Notes: generated by a model from the letters alone, not told the origin. A DNA stretch of 64,000 bases from Selenomonas sp. TAMA-11512 (GCF_037076525.1 NZ_AP029018.1:2340501-2404500), one strand, 5' to 3'. Counted from the first letter of the stretch, positions 16,956 through 27,083 are shown. Made by a program: numbers and translations.

Positions 16956-17618
16956 TCAATCATGGTCACTTGACACCACAAGAGCATAGATCTCCTTTGC
17001 TCCGGCAGATCGCAGGCGCTTTGCCGCCTCCTCGATCGTCGTCCCCGTCGTCAGGATATCGTCGAGGAGGAGCACGCGCTTTTCTCTCACCGCATCTTTC
17101 GGCGCATCCTCCCGAAGGGAAAAAGCCGCCCGAAGGACAGCCGTTCTCTCCTTTGCCGACAGTCCGTAGAGAGGCGGAGTCTCCTTCCGGCGGCAGAGCA
17201 GATTCTCACAGGCGATGCCGCAGTCTGAAAGCCACGCGCGGAATATGAGCTCCGCCTGGTTGAACCCGCGCTCGCTCTCCTTCTTCTCATGCAGGGGAAC
17301 GGGGATCGCCAGATCGGCGGACAGCAGTTCGGGCGACAGCTTTTCCGCGCCGGCGGACAGCAGCGTCCGAACATGGGGCAGGCAGCTTCGCTTTCCCTGA
17401 TATTTAAGGCTGCGAAGGAGTGCTCCCACGGCGCTTTTATACCTACTGAACGCCCACGCCCCGTCGAGCGAAGACTCTTTCGGCAGTGCGATCCGATGCA
17501 CTGCAAGCGTCCGCCCCAGACATGCCTCACACCAGCCGCCACGCGACTCCTGTTCCCTGCCGCAGAGCGGGCAGCACGGGGGAAACAGAAAGTCGAGACA
17601 CGCTTCGATCACACTCAC
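16956..17618 (-). CDS. comFC: ComF family phosphoribosyltransferase-like protein
   Basis: A 220-residue protein: an N-terminal four-cysteine zinc motif (CCPLCG with CEACLG), a central LKYQGKRS element and a C-terminal PRPP-binding motif (VLLLDDILTTGTTIEEAAKRL). ComFC is needed for DNA uptake in transformation in Firmicutes. The start is GTG at 17618 and overlaps the recD2 stop as GTGA. In Bacillus the comF operon also precedes yvyF-flgM, so this arrangement is conserved. Confidence 0.92.
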   Translation of the reverse strand: MSVIEACLDFLFPPCCPLCGREQESRGGWCEACLGRTLAVHRIALPKESSLDGAWAFSRYKSAVGALLRSLKYQGKRSCLPHVRTLLSAGAEKLSPELLSADLAIPVPLHEKKESERGFNQAELIFRAWLSDCGIACENLLCRRKETPPLYGLSAKERTAVLRAAFSLREDAPKDAVREKRVLLLDDILTTGTTIEEAAKRLRSAGAKEIYALVVSSDHD

Positions 17619-19834
17619 AGCGCTTCCCCCAGCGAGCCTGTCAGCCGCTCCGCGAGGAGCGTATACCGGCGTCTCATGCGGTCGTTCGCTACAGCCGCCG
17701 TCAGCGCCGCCCGGTCGCCCAGCAGGATGACCTTTTCCCGCGCGCGCGTAACGGCCGTATAGAGCAGATTTCTCTGCAGCATGATATGGTGGCTCTTGAC
17801 GAGCGGCAGCAGCACGACGCCGTATTCGCTGCCCTGGCTCTTATGGACACTCATCGCGTAGGCGAGCACGAGCTCCGTGAGCTCGCCCTTCGCGTAGCCG
17901 ACCCGACTCTCTCCGAACAGCACCTCGATCCCGTCCTCGTCGAGATCGACAATGTAGCCGATATCTCCGTTGAACACACCCTTCTGATAGTTGTTCTTCG
18001 TCTGCATGACCTTGTCGCCGCGGCGCAGGACTTGGCTGCTGCCCTTGTATTCCGCCTTCTGCGGAGACGGCGGATTGAGCGCCGCCTGCAGCTGCCGGTT
18101 GAGTGTCTCCACCCCCGCCTCGCCCCGATGCATAGGCGCAAGAACCTGCACATCCTGCAGGGGATCAAAGCCCATCGCCGGCAGCGTCTCCGTCACAAGC
18201 CGCACAACGAGTCCGGCCGCTCCGGTCTCTTCCACAGGCAAAAACGCCATATCTCCGTCCTCTTCAAAGATGGGCAGGCGTCCGCGGTTGATCTCGTGCG
18301 CACCGACGACGATGCCGCTTCCGTCCCCCTGCCGGAAGATCTCTGTCAGAGCGACGTACGGAATGACCCCCGATCGCAGGATATCCGAGAGGACAGCTCC
18401 CGCACCGACCGAGGGAAGCTGGTCGACGTCGCCGGAGAAGATGAGATGCGTGCCCCTCTGTACGGCCTTCAGAAAGAATTGCGTGAGAACGGTATCGAGC
18501 ATGGATGCCTCATCGACGATGATGACATCGGCATCGAGCGGATCGTCCTCCCCCTTGTCAAAACAGACGCCGTCGCCGCCCGCCTGCGCGCCGAGCAGAC
18601 GGTGCACCGTCAGCGCCTCTCGTCCCGTCGCCTCGGAGAGACGCTTCGCCGCCCTGCCTGTCGGCGCCGCCAAGAGCACCTCGAGCCCCCGTGACGTCAA
18701 GAGCTCGAGCATCGCGCGGATGACCGTCGTCTTCCCCGTACCCGGTCCGCCCGTCAGGACGAATACGCCCTCCTTGAGGACGGCGGCGACGGCTTCATGC
18801 TGCTTCTCCGCGAGTGTAAAGCCAGATTCCCTCTCCCACGCCGCAACGAGTGCATCCTCGTCCTCGTTAAAAAAGAAGATATCCGCGTCCCTTTGCAGCC
18901 GGAGGAGACGCTCCGCCGTCTCCTTTTCCGCCTGGTAGAGATACGCGGGATAGTAGAGCTCCACGCCGCCCAGCACCTCGGTCGAAAGGCGATGCAGCTG
19001 CACCTCGCGCCGGGCGATCTGCCGGACCTCTGCCTCTCCGATACCGAGGAGCTTCGCCGTGCGTTCTGTCAGAATCGCCTCCGGAATACACGTATGCCCT
19101 TGCTGCGAGACAGTCAGCAGGATATGGTCAAGTCCCGCCGCAATGCGCTCCTCGCGCAGCCGGCTCTCCGCGCCGGAGTCTTTTCCCATGCGCGCCATGG
19201 CAAGCGCATCCGCCGTCTGAAAGCCGATGCCGTCCACCTCACGGGCGAGGCGATAGGGATGATGCTCCAGCATATCGATGGAAAAAGAGCCGTACTTCTC
19301 ATAGACACGCGCCGCGAAGGCGCCCGATACGCCGTGCGTCTCGAGGTATACCATAATCTCGCGCAGCTCTTCCTTTTCCATATAGGACTCGTGTATCTTC
19401 GCCGCCGTCCTGGCGGCGATGCCCGCCACCTCCGTGAGACGCTTCGGCTGCTTCTCGATGATCTCCAGCGCGTCCTTTCCGAAGTGCGCGACAATGCGGC
19501 GCGCCATCGCCGGGCCCACGCCCGCCACCGCGCCGGAGGAAAGGAATCGCTCGATCCCCGGCAGGCTCGTCGGCGCGGCGACAATGATGCGGGACGCCTT
19601 GAACTGGCGCCCGAATCGAGGATGGACGACATAGCCTCCCTCGATCTGCAGGTCCTGTCCGATGAGAGGCGCCGCGCTGTCGGCGGCGACGGTCAGGCGC
19701 GCGCCGCGCGCGTCCCTGACGCGAAAGACGGAAAAGCCTCCCGACGGCGCTTCAAATATGACGGATTCACACGTGCCCGCAATCGTCTCCGGCCGCTTCT
19801 CTTCCTCCCATTCGGGAAACAGCGTATCGGACAT
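17615..19834 (-). CDS. recD2: RecD-like DNA helicase (RecD2)
   Basis: A 739-residue SF1B 5'-3' helicase without RecBC. In order: an N-terminal OB-like domain (TIAGTCESVIFEAPSGGFSVFRV), a helix-hairpin-helix region (GVGPAMARRIVAHFG; VAGIAARTAAKI), Walker A LTGGPGTGKTT, Walker B VIIVDEASMLD, motif III around QLPSVGAGAVL and motif VI LLYTAVTRAREKVIL. Its length is usual for RecD2. GGAGGTGAG precedes the ATG. It is translationally coupled to comFC; a link to processing of incoming DNA is possible. Confidence 0.93.
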   Translation of the reverse strand: MSDTLFPEWEEEKRPETIAGTCESVIFEAPSGGFSVFRVRDARGARLTVAADSAAPLIGQDLQIEGGYVVHPRFGRQFKASRIIVAAPTSLPGIERFLSSGAVAGVGPAMARRIVAHFGKDALEIIEKQPKRLTEVAGIAARTAAKIHESYMEKEELREIMVYLETHGVSGAFAARVYEKYGSFSIDMLEHHPYRLAREVDGIGFQTADALAMARMGKDSGAESRLREERIAAGLDHILLTVSQQGHTCIPEAILTERTAKLLGIGEAEVRQIARREVQLHRLSTEVLGGVELYYPAYLYQAEKETAERLLRLQRDADIFFFNEDEDALVAAWERESGFTLAEKQHEAVAAVLKEGVFVLTGGPGTGKTTVIRAMLELLTSRGLEVLLAAPTGRAAKRLSEATGREALTVHRLLGAQAGGDGVCFDKGEDDPLDADVIIVDEASMLDTVLTQFFLKAVQRGTHLIFSGDVDQLPSVGAGAVLSDILRSGVIPYVALTEIFRQGDGSGIVVGAHEINRGRLPIFEEDGDMAFLPVEETGAAGLVVRLVTETLPAMGFDPLQDVQVLAPMHRGEAGVETLNRQLQAALNPPSPQKAEYKGSSQVLRRGDKVMQTKNNYQKGVFNGDIGYIVDLDEDGIEVLFGESRVGYAKGELTELVLAYAMSVHKSQGSEYGVVLLPLVKSHHIMLQRNLLYTAVTRAREKVILLGDRAALTAAVANDRMRRRYTLLAERLTGSLGEAL

Positions 19835-19948
19835 CCTCTCACCTCCTCTTCTATGTCCAATCTCCGGGAAGTCGGCATTGCAGCGACATTCCCGAAATCA
19901 TGCGTATTGCGCGAAACGGCTGTATCGGTCCGCGATTCACATGCCCCT

Positions 19949-21880
19949 TTACAGCAGAGCCTCCCACTTCTCGTACCGCTCCGCCAGCTCCTGTTCCTTC
20001 TCGCTGTACAGGCCCGCGATCTCCGCGCTCTTTGCCGGATCCTGCTGGACCTCTGGCTTGTTCATCTCGTACTCGATGCCCTTGAGCTCCGCTTCGTTCA
20101 TGGCGATCTCCGCCTCGATGCGGGCGCGCAGCTCCTCCCGCTTTGCCTCGCTCATTCCGCTCGCGCGGGAGCGCGCTCGCTCGTCCTTTTCCTCCGCAGG
20201 CTCTGCTGTCCCGCTCTTCACAGACGGCGTCGGCGCTTCCGCGCGCGCCGTACGCGCAGCCGCCGCGGCTGCACGGGCTTCTTCGGCTTCACGGAGCGCT
20301 TCCTCCGCCTCCGCTTTCTTCATACGATAGTAGCTGTAGCCGCCCTCGTAGAGCGTCAGCCTTCCGTCCTCGATCTCCACCGTCCGGTTCGCGACCTTGT
20401 CCAGGAAATAGCGGTCATGCGAGACGCAGATAAACGTTCCGGGGAACGCCATGAGCGCCTCTTCCACGGCCTCCTTCGCGGGGATGTCGAGATGGTTTGT
20501 CGGCTCGTCCAGCACGAGGAAGTTCGCGCCCGTGAGCATGAGCATGAGAAACGCGAGGCGCGCCTTTTCGCCGCCCGACAGCTCGGCAATCTGCCGAAAC
20601 ACCTCATCACCCGTAAAGAGAAACGCGCCGAGATACTTCCTCGCCTGCTCCTCGTCGATGCCGTACTCCGCGTTGAGCTCGCCGACGAGCGTCCTCTCCG
20701 GATGCAGCCCTTCGTGCTGCTGGGAGAAGTAGCCGATTTTCACGCGGCTGCCGATCCGGACGCGTCCCGCTGACGCCTCCAGCTCGCCGAGCATGACCTT
20801 CAGGAGCGTCGTCTTTCCCGCGCCGTTCGCGCCGACGACAGCGATCCCGTCGCCGCGGCGAATCGAGAGCGTGATGTCCCGAAGCACGGGGTCGCCGCCG
20901 TATCCCGTCGTGACGTTCTCGAGCTCCGCCACGCGATCCGCGCAGACGGCGGGCGGATGAAACGCAAAGTAGCTGAACGCCGCCGCCTCGGCGGGCAGCG
21001 TTATGCGGGGCAGCCGCTTCAGCTGGCTTTCCCTGCCTCTTGCCTGCTTTGCCTTGATGCCCGCCCGATAGCGGCGGATGTATTCCTCCGTCTTCCGAAT
21101 GTGCTCCTGCTGCTTCTCATAAGCGGACTGAAGCGAGCGGCGGCGCTCGTCGCGCACCGCGAGGAATGTCGTATAGTTCCCCCGGTAGTGCGTCAGCGTC
21201 TCATTCGACAGCTCAACGATCTCCGAGGCGACGCGGTCGAGGAAGAATCGGTCATGTGAGATGATGAGCACGGCACCCCGATACGAGGATAAAAAGTCCT
21301 CGATCCACTCGATGCGCTCGATATCAAGATGGTTCGTCGGTTCATCGAGGAAGAGCATATCCGGTTCCCGAACAAGTGCCTTTGCGAGTGCGATCCTCGT
21401 CCGCTGTCCGCCGGAAAACGCCGTCGCCTCCTTCTCGAGCTCCGCGTCGGTGAAGCCGAGCCCGTAGGCGACCTTGCGGATGCGGGCCTCCATCTCATAG
21501 CCGCCCAGCCGCTCGTACTCCTCGGTCAGCCGCCCGTAGCGGGCGAGCTTCGCTTCGTCATGGTCCTGCTCAATGATGAGCTCCAGCGCGCGCCGCTCCT
21601 CATCGAGGGCAAGGACATCGGCGAAGGACGACCGGATCTCCTCATAGAGCGTGCCGTCGCCCGGCTCCGCCTGCTGCTCGACGTAACCGACCGTATCGCC
21701 GTCAAAGCGCACATCGCCGCCATCCGCCGGCTCCTCGCCCAGGAGCACGCGAAACAGCGTCGTCTTCCCCGCGCCGTTCGCGCCGACAAGCCCCGCCCGC
21801 GTGCCCTTCTTGACTTCAAACGTCACATCATGAAAGAGCGTCCGGATTCCAAACGACTTGGAAAGACCTGTCACCCTCAT
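19949..21880 (-). CDS. ABC-F family ATPase
   Basis: A 643-residue soluble protein with two ABC cassettes and no membrane segment. Walker A motifs (GANGAGKTT in each), signatures SGGQRTRIAL and SGGEKARLAF, and DEPTNHLD in both halves are intact. The inter-domain linker is basic (YRAGIKAKQARGRESQLKRL), as in the ribosome P-site tRNA interaction motif, and a charged coiled coil ends the protein, resembling Uup/YdiF types. ABC-F proteins act on the ribosome E site. Its start overlaps the LCP stop as ATGA. Not assignable to a resistance subclass by eye. Confidence 0.93.
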   Translation of the reverse strand: MRVTGLSKSFGIRTLFHDVTFEVKKGTRAGLVGANGAGKTTLFRVLLGEEPADGGDVRFDGDTVGYVEQQAEPGDGTLYEEIRSSFADVLALDEERRALELIIEQDHDEAKLARYGRLTEEYERLGGYEMEARIRKVAYGLGFTDAELEKEATAFSGGQRTRIALAKALVREPDMLFLDEPTNHLDIERIEWIEDFLSSYRGAVLIISHDRFFLDRVASEIVELSNETLTHYRGNYTTFLAVRDERRRSLQSAYEKQQEHIRKTEEYIRRYRAGIKAKQARGRESQLKRLPRITLPAEAAAFSYFAFHPPAVCADRVAELENVTTGYGGDPVLRDITLSIRRGDGIAVVGANGAGKTTLLKVMLGELEASAGRVRIGSRVKIGYFSQQHEGLHPERTLVGELNAEYGIDEEQARKYLGAFLFTGDEVFRQIAELSGGEKARLAFLMLMLTGANFLVLDEPTNHLDIPAKEAVEEALMAFPGTFICVSHDRYFLDKVANRTVEIEDGRLTLYEGGYSYYRMKKAEAEEALREAEEARAAAAAARTARAEAPTPSVKSGTAEPAEEKDERARSRASGMSEAKREELRARIEAEIAMNEAELKGIEYEMNKPEVQQDPAKSAEIAGLYSEKEQELAERYEKWEALL

Positions 21881-23322
21881 TCTGCGCCCTCACCTCGCTT
21901 TGTCTCCAGCCCTTCATTGGCGAAGTACTTCTTAAAATCCACCCCTATGTTGACAACGGCTTCGTTCTTGTCCGCGCCTTCCATGATGATGCACGGGAAC
22001 GGCATCCCGTAGAACAGCACGATGCTTCGCTGCTCCGCCATGATCGTCGTCTGCGCGCGGTCGCTCATCCTGCCCGTCGTGACATCGCCGATCTTGAATC
22101 CTTTTGCCTCGAGAAGCGCCGCCGTCCGAGCGCCGGCACCCGTGATGCCGCTCGAATTGATGATCGTAACGGTGATGTCCTCGGGAAGCACGGGGACAAT
22201 GCGCCCCTTCGGCGAGAGATCGTTCTCCTCACTCTCCGCGCTCTCTCCGTCGGTTTCGCCGTCCTTCGCTTCCCCGTCCTTTTCGTCATTCGACGCCTCC
22301 GCGGACGCCTTCGCTTTCTCCATGAGCGGATCGCCGTCCTCGCGCGGCAGCTCAGCCATGTACTTATCGACCAGCGCCTCCGCGCGCAGGAGGAGCTCTC
22401 CCTTGAGCTCCACGCCGGAGTCCTTCGCGACCATCTCCCGCAGGGCAAGGATATCCGGCACCCAATAGCTGACCCCGTCGTGCCAATACGGCCGGCCGGG
22501 AGCCATCTCCGCCGTCAGGCCGTTCTGACGTATATCCTGTATGAGCGGGAACAGCTCGATCGCCTCCGCCGTCGTGATATCCGTGTCGATGACAGAGGAG
22601 AGCTCGCGGAAGATATCGGGAAGCTTCGCGATCGTCGCCGGCGTCGCGATCGAGTTCAGCATCGCCGCGATGAATCGCTGCTGACGCATGATGCGCCCGA
22701 TATCACCCTCCTCGTCGCGATAGCGCACGTAACCGATTGCCGTCTCGCCGTCGAGGTGCTGGAACCCGGGCTCGATATCGATGACGAGGCCGCCGTTATC
22801 ATCCCACGGGTCCTCATAGTACATGCGCTTCTCGACGTCGAGCTCAACACCGCCCAGCGTATCGATGATGCGCTGGAACGCGTGCACATCGATAATCAGC
22901 ATCCTCTGAATGGGCGCGTCAAGGAGGTTCTCCACCGTCTCCTTCGCCAGCGTCTTCCCTCCGTGGGCATAGGCGGCATTCAGCTTATCATAGCCGAAGC
23001 CCTGTATCTCCACGCGCGTATCGCGCGGCAGCGACAGGAGAGACGCCTTTCTTGCCGCCTTGTCAACCGTCAGCACCATCATCGTGTCCGAACGGCCGGC
23101 ATCGCCCTCACGGCGATCGACACCCAAAACGAGAATGCGCTCCTCCTGGCTGCCGACAATCTTCTTATCCGTCACGTTTTCCTCCTGCTCCATGAACAGC
23201 GCCGCCGCGGCGGCAATCACGCCCGCGAGCAGGACAATGCCCAACAGGATCACGCGCTTGTAGCTGCGCTTGACAGGTCTCCTTCGCTCTCTTCTCTTCG
23301 CTATACTTTCGTTCTTATCCAT
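21877..23322 (-). CDS. LytR-CpsA-Psr (LCP) family envelope polymer ligase
   Basis: A membrane-anchored extracytoplasmic enzyme: a basic N-terminus, one transmembrane helix (VILLGIVLLAGVIAAAAALF), then the LCP domain with VLGVDRREGDAGRSDTMMVL, LLSLPRDTRVEI and FGYDKLNAAYAHGG, an acidic Glu/Asp/Ser linker and a C-terminal LytR_C domain (ITVTIINSSGITGAGARTAALLEAKGF). LCP enzymes transfer lipid-linked glycopolymers to the wall. The start at 23322 has AAGGAG 12 bases upstream; an in-frame ATG at 23349 behind GGGGTGA is an equal alternative. It overlaps the ABC-F start. Confidence 0.88.
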   Translation of the reverse strand: MDKNESIAKRRERRRPVKRSYKRVILLGIVLLAGVIAAAAALFMEQEENVTDKKIVGSQEERILVLGVDRREGDAGRSDTMMVLTVDKAARKASLLSLPRDTRVEIQGFGYDKLNAAYAHGGKTLAKETVENLLDAPIQRMLIIDVHAFQRIIDTLGGVELDVEKRMYYEDPWDDNGGLVIDIEPGFQHLDGETAIGYVRYRDEEGDIGRIMRQQRFIAAMLNSIATPATIAKLPDIFRELSSVIDTDITTAEAIELFPLIQDIRQNGLTAEMAPGRPYWHDGVSYWVPDILALREMVAKDSGVELKGELLLRAEALVDKYMAELPREDGDPLMEKAKASAEASNDEKDGEAKDGETDGESAESEENDLSPKGRIVPVLPEDITVTIINSSGITGAGARTAALLEAKGFKIGDVTTGRMSDRAQTTIMAEQRSIVLFYGMPFPCIIMEGADKNEAVVNIGVDFKKYFANEGLETKRGEGAE

Positions 23323-23645
23323 GTTTCCGTCGTTCTCCTTATAATGCATCCGCTTCACCCCGAAAAGGGGTCAAACAATCTACAGTATAGCAAATCTCAT
23401 CGCATACGGCAAACATAAAGAGGAAGTTCCCGCGCGGCTTTTTCTGCCGGCGGTCCGCTGTGAAACCGTTCTCTTTTTTTCAAAACAATCGTTGTACCGG
23501 CAATACATATCTTCCCTTTGGCCGCAATCTGTGCTATAATCCATAATACAGGCTATTTGACCCAAAAACCTCCTCTATTCATTACTTTTTCAGACGATAG
23601 ACTCATACTGTATTCATGTGTTTCAAAATGTGCAGGTGATAAACG

Positions 23646-24767
23646 ATGATAAATCTCCCCCTTTCCAAGCTGCGGGACGGTATGGTTACTGCGCAGAGCA
23701 TCTACAATCCGCGCGGCACGAGCTTTCTCACGCAGGGCATGGAGCTGAATCGCCATTACATCGATCGGCTGCAGAAAATCGGTATTGAGAATGTCGTCGT
23801 CACCTCGCTCAATCCCGCATTGAAGCTCAAGCCGCCGCCGAACATCGTACAGGAAAAGACGCGCATCACGGCCATCCACTGTGTGTCGGACATCTACGAT
23901 GCCGTTGAAAAGACCGGCACCTTTGATACAAAGATACTGCACAACATCTCGAAGACCATCCTCCACGATCTGATCGACAACAGAGCAAATCTCGTCCAGC
24001 TGACCGACATCCGGCTGCACGATTCCTATACATTCGCCCACTCCGTCAACGTCACCGTCCTGTCGGCGATGATGGGCATGCTCTGCCACTACTCACCGCA
24101 GGAGCTCACGGAACTGACGAACGGAGCGCTTCTCCACGACCTCGGCAAGACGATTATCCCGCAGGACGTTCTCATAAAGCCGGCTCATTTAAGCGCGGAT
24201 GAGGAGGCCATTGTCCGGCAGCACCCGAAGGTCGGGCGCGACCGCCTCAAAGCGATTCCGAATCTGCCGCCGACCGCAGGCTACATCGCCATGCAGCATC
24301 ATGAACACGTCGACGGCAGCGGCTACCCCAATCACATGACAGCCAAACAGATTCACCGCTTTGCGAAGATTGTCACCATTGCGGATGTCTACGATGCGCT
24401 CACGTCGATGCGCCCTTACAAGAAAGCGTACTCTCCGTCCGTCGCATATCGCATCATGAAAAGCGCTGCAGGCAAGCAGTTTGATGCGGATATCCTGAAA
24501 AAATTCTTCGACAACGTCGCCATCTATCCCGTCGGGACGATTCTGCGTACGAAGCTGGGCTTCGGCATTGTCAAACGGGTGGATTTCGGCCGCACACGGA
24601 CGCCGGTCATGTGCCTCTTTGCAAATGCGGACGGCAAAGTGCTCGATACGGCGATCGATATCGATCTGTACGAGCACGATGCGGACACGATCTTGGGCGT
24701 ACTCGACGGCAGTGAGCTCTATCACTTTGTCCACCAGATACACATGGATCCCGCAGTTCTCCTATAG
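23646..24767 (+). CDS. HD-GYP domain cyclic-di-GMP phosphodiesterase (copy 1)
   Basis: A 373-residue soluble protein. Residues 1-60 form a small N-terminal domain (LPLSKLRDGMVTAQSIYNPRGTSFL). The HD-GYP domain spans about 115-300: H131, HD at 164-165, H193, HH at 218-219 and GSGYP at 224-228, all metal and GYP residues intact. A beta-rich tail follows. It predicts c-di-GMP hydrolysis, plausibly favouring motility. AGGTGA precedes the ATG. The next gene is a close paralogue 34 bp downstream. Confidence 0.93.
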   Translation: MINLPLSKLRDGMVTAQSIYNPRGTSFLTQGMELNRHYIDRLQKIGIENVVVTSLNPALKLKPPPNIVQEKTRITAIHCVSDIYDAVEKTGTFDTKILHNISKTILHDLIDNRANLVQLTDIRLHDSYTFAHSVNVTVLSAMMGMLCHYSPQELTELTNGALLHDLGKTIIPQDVLIKPAHLSADEEAIVRQHPKVGRDRLKAIPNLPPTAGYIAMQHHEHVDGSGYPNHMTAKQIHRFAKIVTIADVYDALTSMRPYKKAYSPSVAYRIMKSAAGKQFDADILKKFFDNVAIYPVGTILRTKLGFGIVKRVDFGRTRTPVMCLFANADGKVLDTAIDIDLYEHDADTILGVLDGSELYHFVHQIHMDPAVLL

Positions 24768-24801
24768 GGAAGCAAATATCCCTGCACAATGAGGTTTTTC
24801 T

Positions 24802-25938
24802 ATGATACGTCTCTCTTCAAAACAACTAAGGGATGGCATGGTTACGGCGCAGAGCGTCTTCAATCAAAAAGGCGCCAGCTTCATTACTTCCGGGACACCG
24901 CTCACCGAGCGATACATCCATCGGCTGCAGAAGATGGGCATCTCCCACCTCGCGGTCACGTCCCTTTCCCCGGATGCGGCACTGCCGCCGCCGCCCGGCA
25001 TCGTCGATGAACGGGTACGCGAACAGTCGATCCGCACCATCGCTACCGCCTTTACACAGCTCGAATCTCAAAGCTCTTTCGATCTCGGCGCGCTGCAGAA
25101 CTCGGCAAACGACCTTCTCGACAGCGTGCTCCACATGCAGTCGAACCTCGTCCAGCTCTCCGACATCCGCATGCACGACTCCTATACGTTTGCCCACTCC
25201 GTCAATGTCGCTATCCTGTCCACGATGCTCGGCTCTCTCTGTCATCTTCACCGTGACGAATTGAAGCTTCTGACGCTCGGCGGCCTGCTGCACGATATCG
25301 GCAAGGTGGATATCCCCTACAAGCTGCTGAATAAGCCGGGCGCGCTGACCGATGAAGAGTTCGCGCTCATGCGCTCACACGCGGAAATAGGCAGAAAGCG
25401 CCTCCTTCAGCTTCCCGGCCCCAACACTGCGATCCTGGCCAATATCGCGGGACAGCATCACGAGTTCCTCGACGGGCGCGGCTATCCGAGAAGGCTCAAG
25501 GGCGATGCCATCCATCCCTATGCGCGCATCGTCGCCATCGCCGATGTCTATGACGCGCTCTCCTCCAAACGTTCCTACAAGAAGTCATACAAGCCGAGCG
25601 TCGTTCATCAGATCATGACGAAGAACTCCGTCGGCCACTTCTCTCCGGAGCTCCTGGAGCTCTTCTTTGACAATGTCGCCATCTACCCCGTCGGCACCGT
25701 CATGCTCACGAGTCTCGGCTACGGCATCGTCAAAAAAGTCTCGTTCGGCAAGACGCTCACGCCCGTCATCACGATCTTCGCCACGAAGGACGCAAAGCTC
25801 GTGCCGAAGCCCTTCAACGTCGACCTCTCCCAATGCCCGGCAGATAATACCATCCACCACGCCATTGACGATACGGAGCTCATCAACTTCGTTCGGGTAA
25901 TCGGCGTCGACCCCGCCATATTCCTTCGGGAAGAATAG
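24802..25938 (+). CDS. HD-GYP domain cyclic-di-GMP phosphodiesterase (copy 2)
   Basis: A 378-residue paralogue of the preceding gene with the same domain order: N-terminal region LSSKQLRDGMVTAQSVFNQKG, H131, HD at 164-165 (LLHDIGKVD), H193, HH at 219-220 and GRGYP at 225-229. The two proteins align without large gaps, including the tail VGT followed by LGYGIVK. GAGG lies 7 bases before the start. The pair arose by tandem duplication and is ended by a strong bidirectional terminator. Confidence 0.93.
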   Translation: MIRLSSKQLRDGMVTAQSVFNQKGASFITSGTPLTERYIHRLQKMGISHLAVTSLSPDAALPPPPGIVDERVREQSIRTIATAFTQLESQSSFDLGALQNSANDLLDSVLHMQSNLVQLSDIRMHDSYTFAHSVNVAILSTMLGSLCHLHRDELKLLTLGGLLHDIGKVDIPYKLLNKPGALTDEEFALMRSHAEIGRKRLLQLPGPNTAILANIAGQHHEFLDGRGYPRRLKGDAIHPYARIVAIADVYDALSSKRSYKKSYKPSVVHQIMTKNSVGHFSPELLELFFDNVAIYPVGTVMLTSLGYGIVKKVSFGKTLTPVITIFATKDAKLVPKPFNVDLSQCPADNTIHHAIDDTELINFVRVIGVDPAIFLREE

Positions 25939-26031
25939 AATGCGACCGGCGGCGTCCGCCGCGAATCCCCGTCGCAGAAGCCTCTCGAGAGATATCTCTT
26001 TTCGCGGGAATCACTCGGATTCCTTCGCATC

Positions 26032-26082
26032 AAAAAAACACCCGAATGCAGGAATAATAACCTGCGATTCGGGTGTTTTTTT
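26032..26082. terminator. Bidirectional terminator
   Basis: Arms cacccgaa...gcagg (26039-26051) and cctgc...ttcgggtg (26061-26075) form a strong stem flanked by a run of A on the left and seven T on the right. It ends the HD-GYP pair (+) and the glycosyltransferase gene (-). Confidence 0.85.
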
Positions 26083-26087
26083 CGCTT

Positions 26088-27077
26088 TCATCGGTATACA
26101 TCCTCGTCGGCATCACGGCTGAGACTCGGCTTCTCCCTGGCGACCAGGTACAGGGGACGATGCTTGACCTCTTCAAATATGTTGCTGATGTACTCCCCGA
26201 TGATGCCGAGCGTGAAGAGCTGAAAGCCTCCGAAGAAGAGCACGCAGGCCGTAATCGTCGCCCAGCCGGGCACCGCCGTATCCTCGATGAACTTCGTGTA
26301 GAGGACGTGGAGAAAGAGCAGGAAGCTCAGCGCTCCGCAGATCACGCCCCCATATAGGCCGATGCGGAGCGGTATCGTCGAATAGGCGAGGATCCCGTCG
26401 AGCGCGAATCGTATCATCTTGCGCGGGGAGAATTTCGAGCGCCCCGCGTAGCGCTCGGGCGCCCGGAACTCCACCTGCGTCTGCCGATAGCCCATCGCGC
26501 CAATGAGCCCCCGGATGAAGCGCGCCCGCTCCCGATAGCGCCGAAACTCGACGACGACCTTTCGATCCATCAGGCGAAAATCCGCGCCGCCTTCCTGTAT
26601 AGGGACGCGGGAAATGCGGTTGAGCATCTTGTAGTAGAGCGCCGATGTCCACTTCTTCAGAAATCCCGCATCCTCCGTCGCAATGCGAATGGTCTGCACA
26701 ACCTCATAGCCTTCCTCCCAATGCGCTACAAGCGTCGGCAGGAGAGACGGCGGGTGCTGCATATCGCCGTCCATCATGATGACCGCGTCTCCCTCCGCGC
26801 GGTCCAGCCCGCATGTCAGCGCGAGCTGATGTCCGAAGTTCCTCGAAAGGAACACCGGCTGCACGCGGGCATCATGTGTCTCGAGACGGCGCAGTATCTC
26901 GCGGCTCCGATCCGTCGATCCGTCATCGACATAGATCAGCTCGAACGCATACGGCAAGCCGTCCATGACCTCGACGATCTTCTCGTAGAAGTGCTCGATG
27001 TTCGCCTCCTCGTTGTACACGGGGACGACGACGGATATGTATTTCTGCTGCTGTTGTGATATACGATCTTCTTCCAT
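26088..27077 (-). CDS. GtrB/DPM1-like polyprenyl-phosphate glycosyltransferase
   Basis: A 329-residue protein: a GT2 domain (YISVVVPVYNEEANIEHFY, LIYVDDGSTD, MMDGDMQHPP) and two C-terminal transmembrane helices (about 233-257 and 270-290), the layout of bactoprenol glucosyl transferases such as GtrB/YkcC. It loads a sugar onto undecaprenyl phosphate for later transfer outside the membrane. It begins 6 bases after the H-NOX chemoreceptor stop, so the two are probably co-transcribed, though no functional link is known. Confidence 0.9.
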   Translation of the reverse strand: MEEDRISQQQQKYISVVVPVYNEEANIEHFYEKIVEVMDGLPYAFELIYVDDGSTDRSREILRRLETHDARVQPVFLSRNFGHQLALTCGLDRAEGDAVIMMDGDMQHPPSLLPTLVAHWEEGYEVVQTIRIATEDAGFLKKWTSALYYKMLNRISRVPIQEGGADFRLMDRKVVVEFRRYRERARFIRGLIGAMGYRQTQVEFRAPERYAGRSKFSPRKMIRFALDGILAYSTIPLRIGLYGGVICGALSFLLFLHVLYTKFIEDTAVPGWATITACVLFFGGFQLFTLGIIGEYISNIFEEVKHRPLYLVAREKPSLSRDADEDVYR

Positions 27078-27083
27078 GCTTCC

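Noticed and set aside
18797-20773. A 658-codon plus-strand frame across recD2 and the ABC-F gene
   Set aside because: It spans the ends of two well-supported genes on the opposite strand, is Arg/Leu-rich and has no domain.
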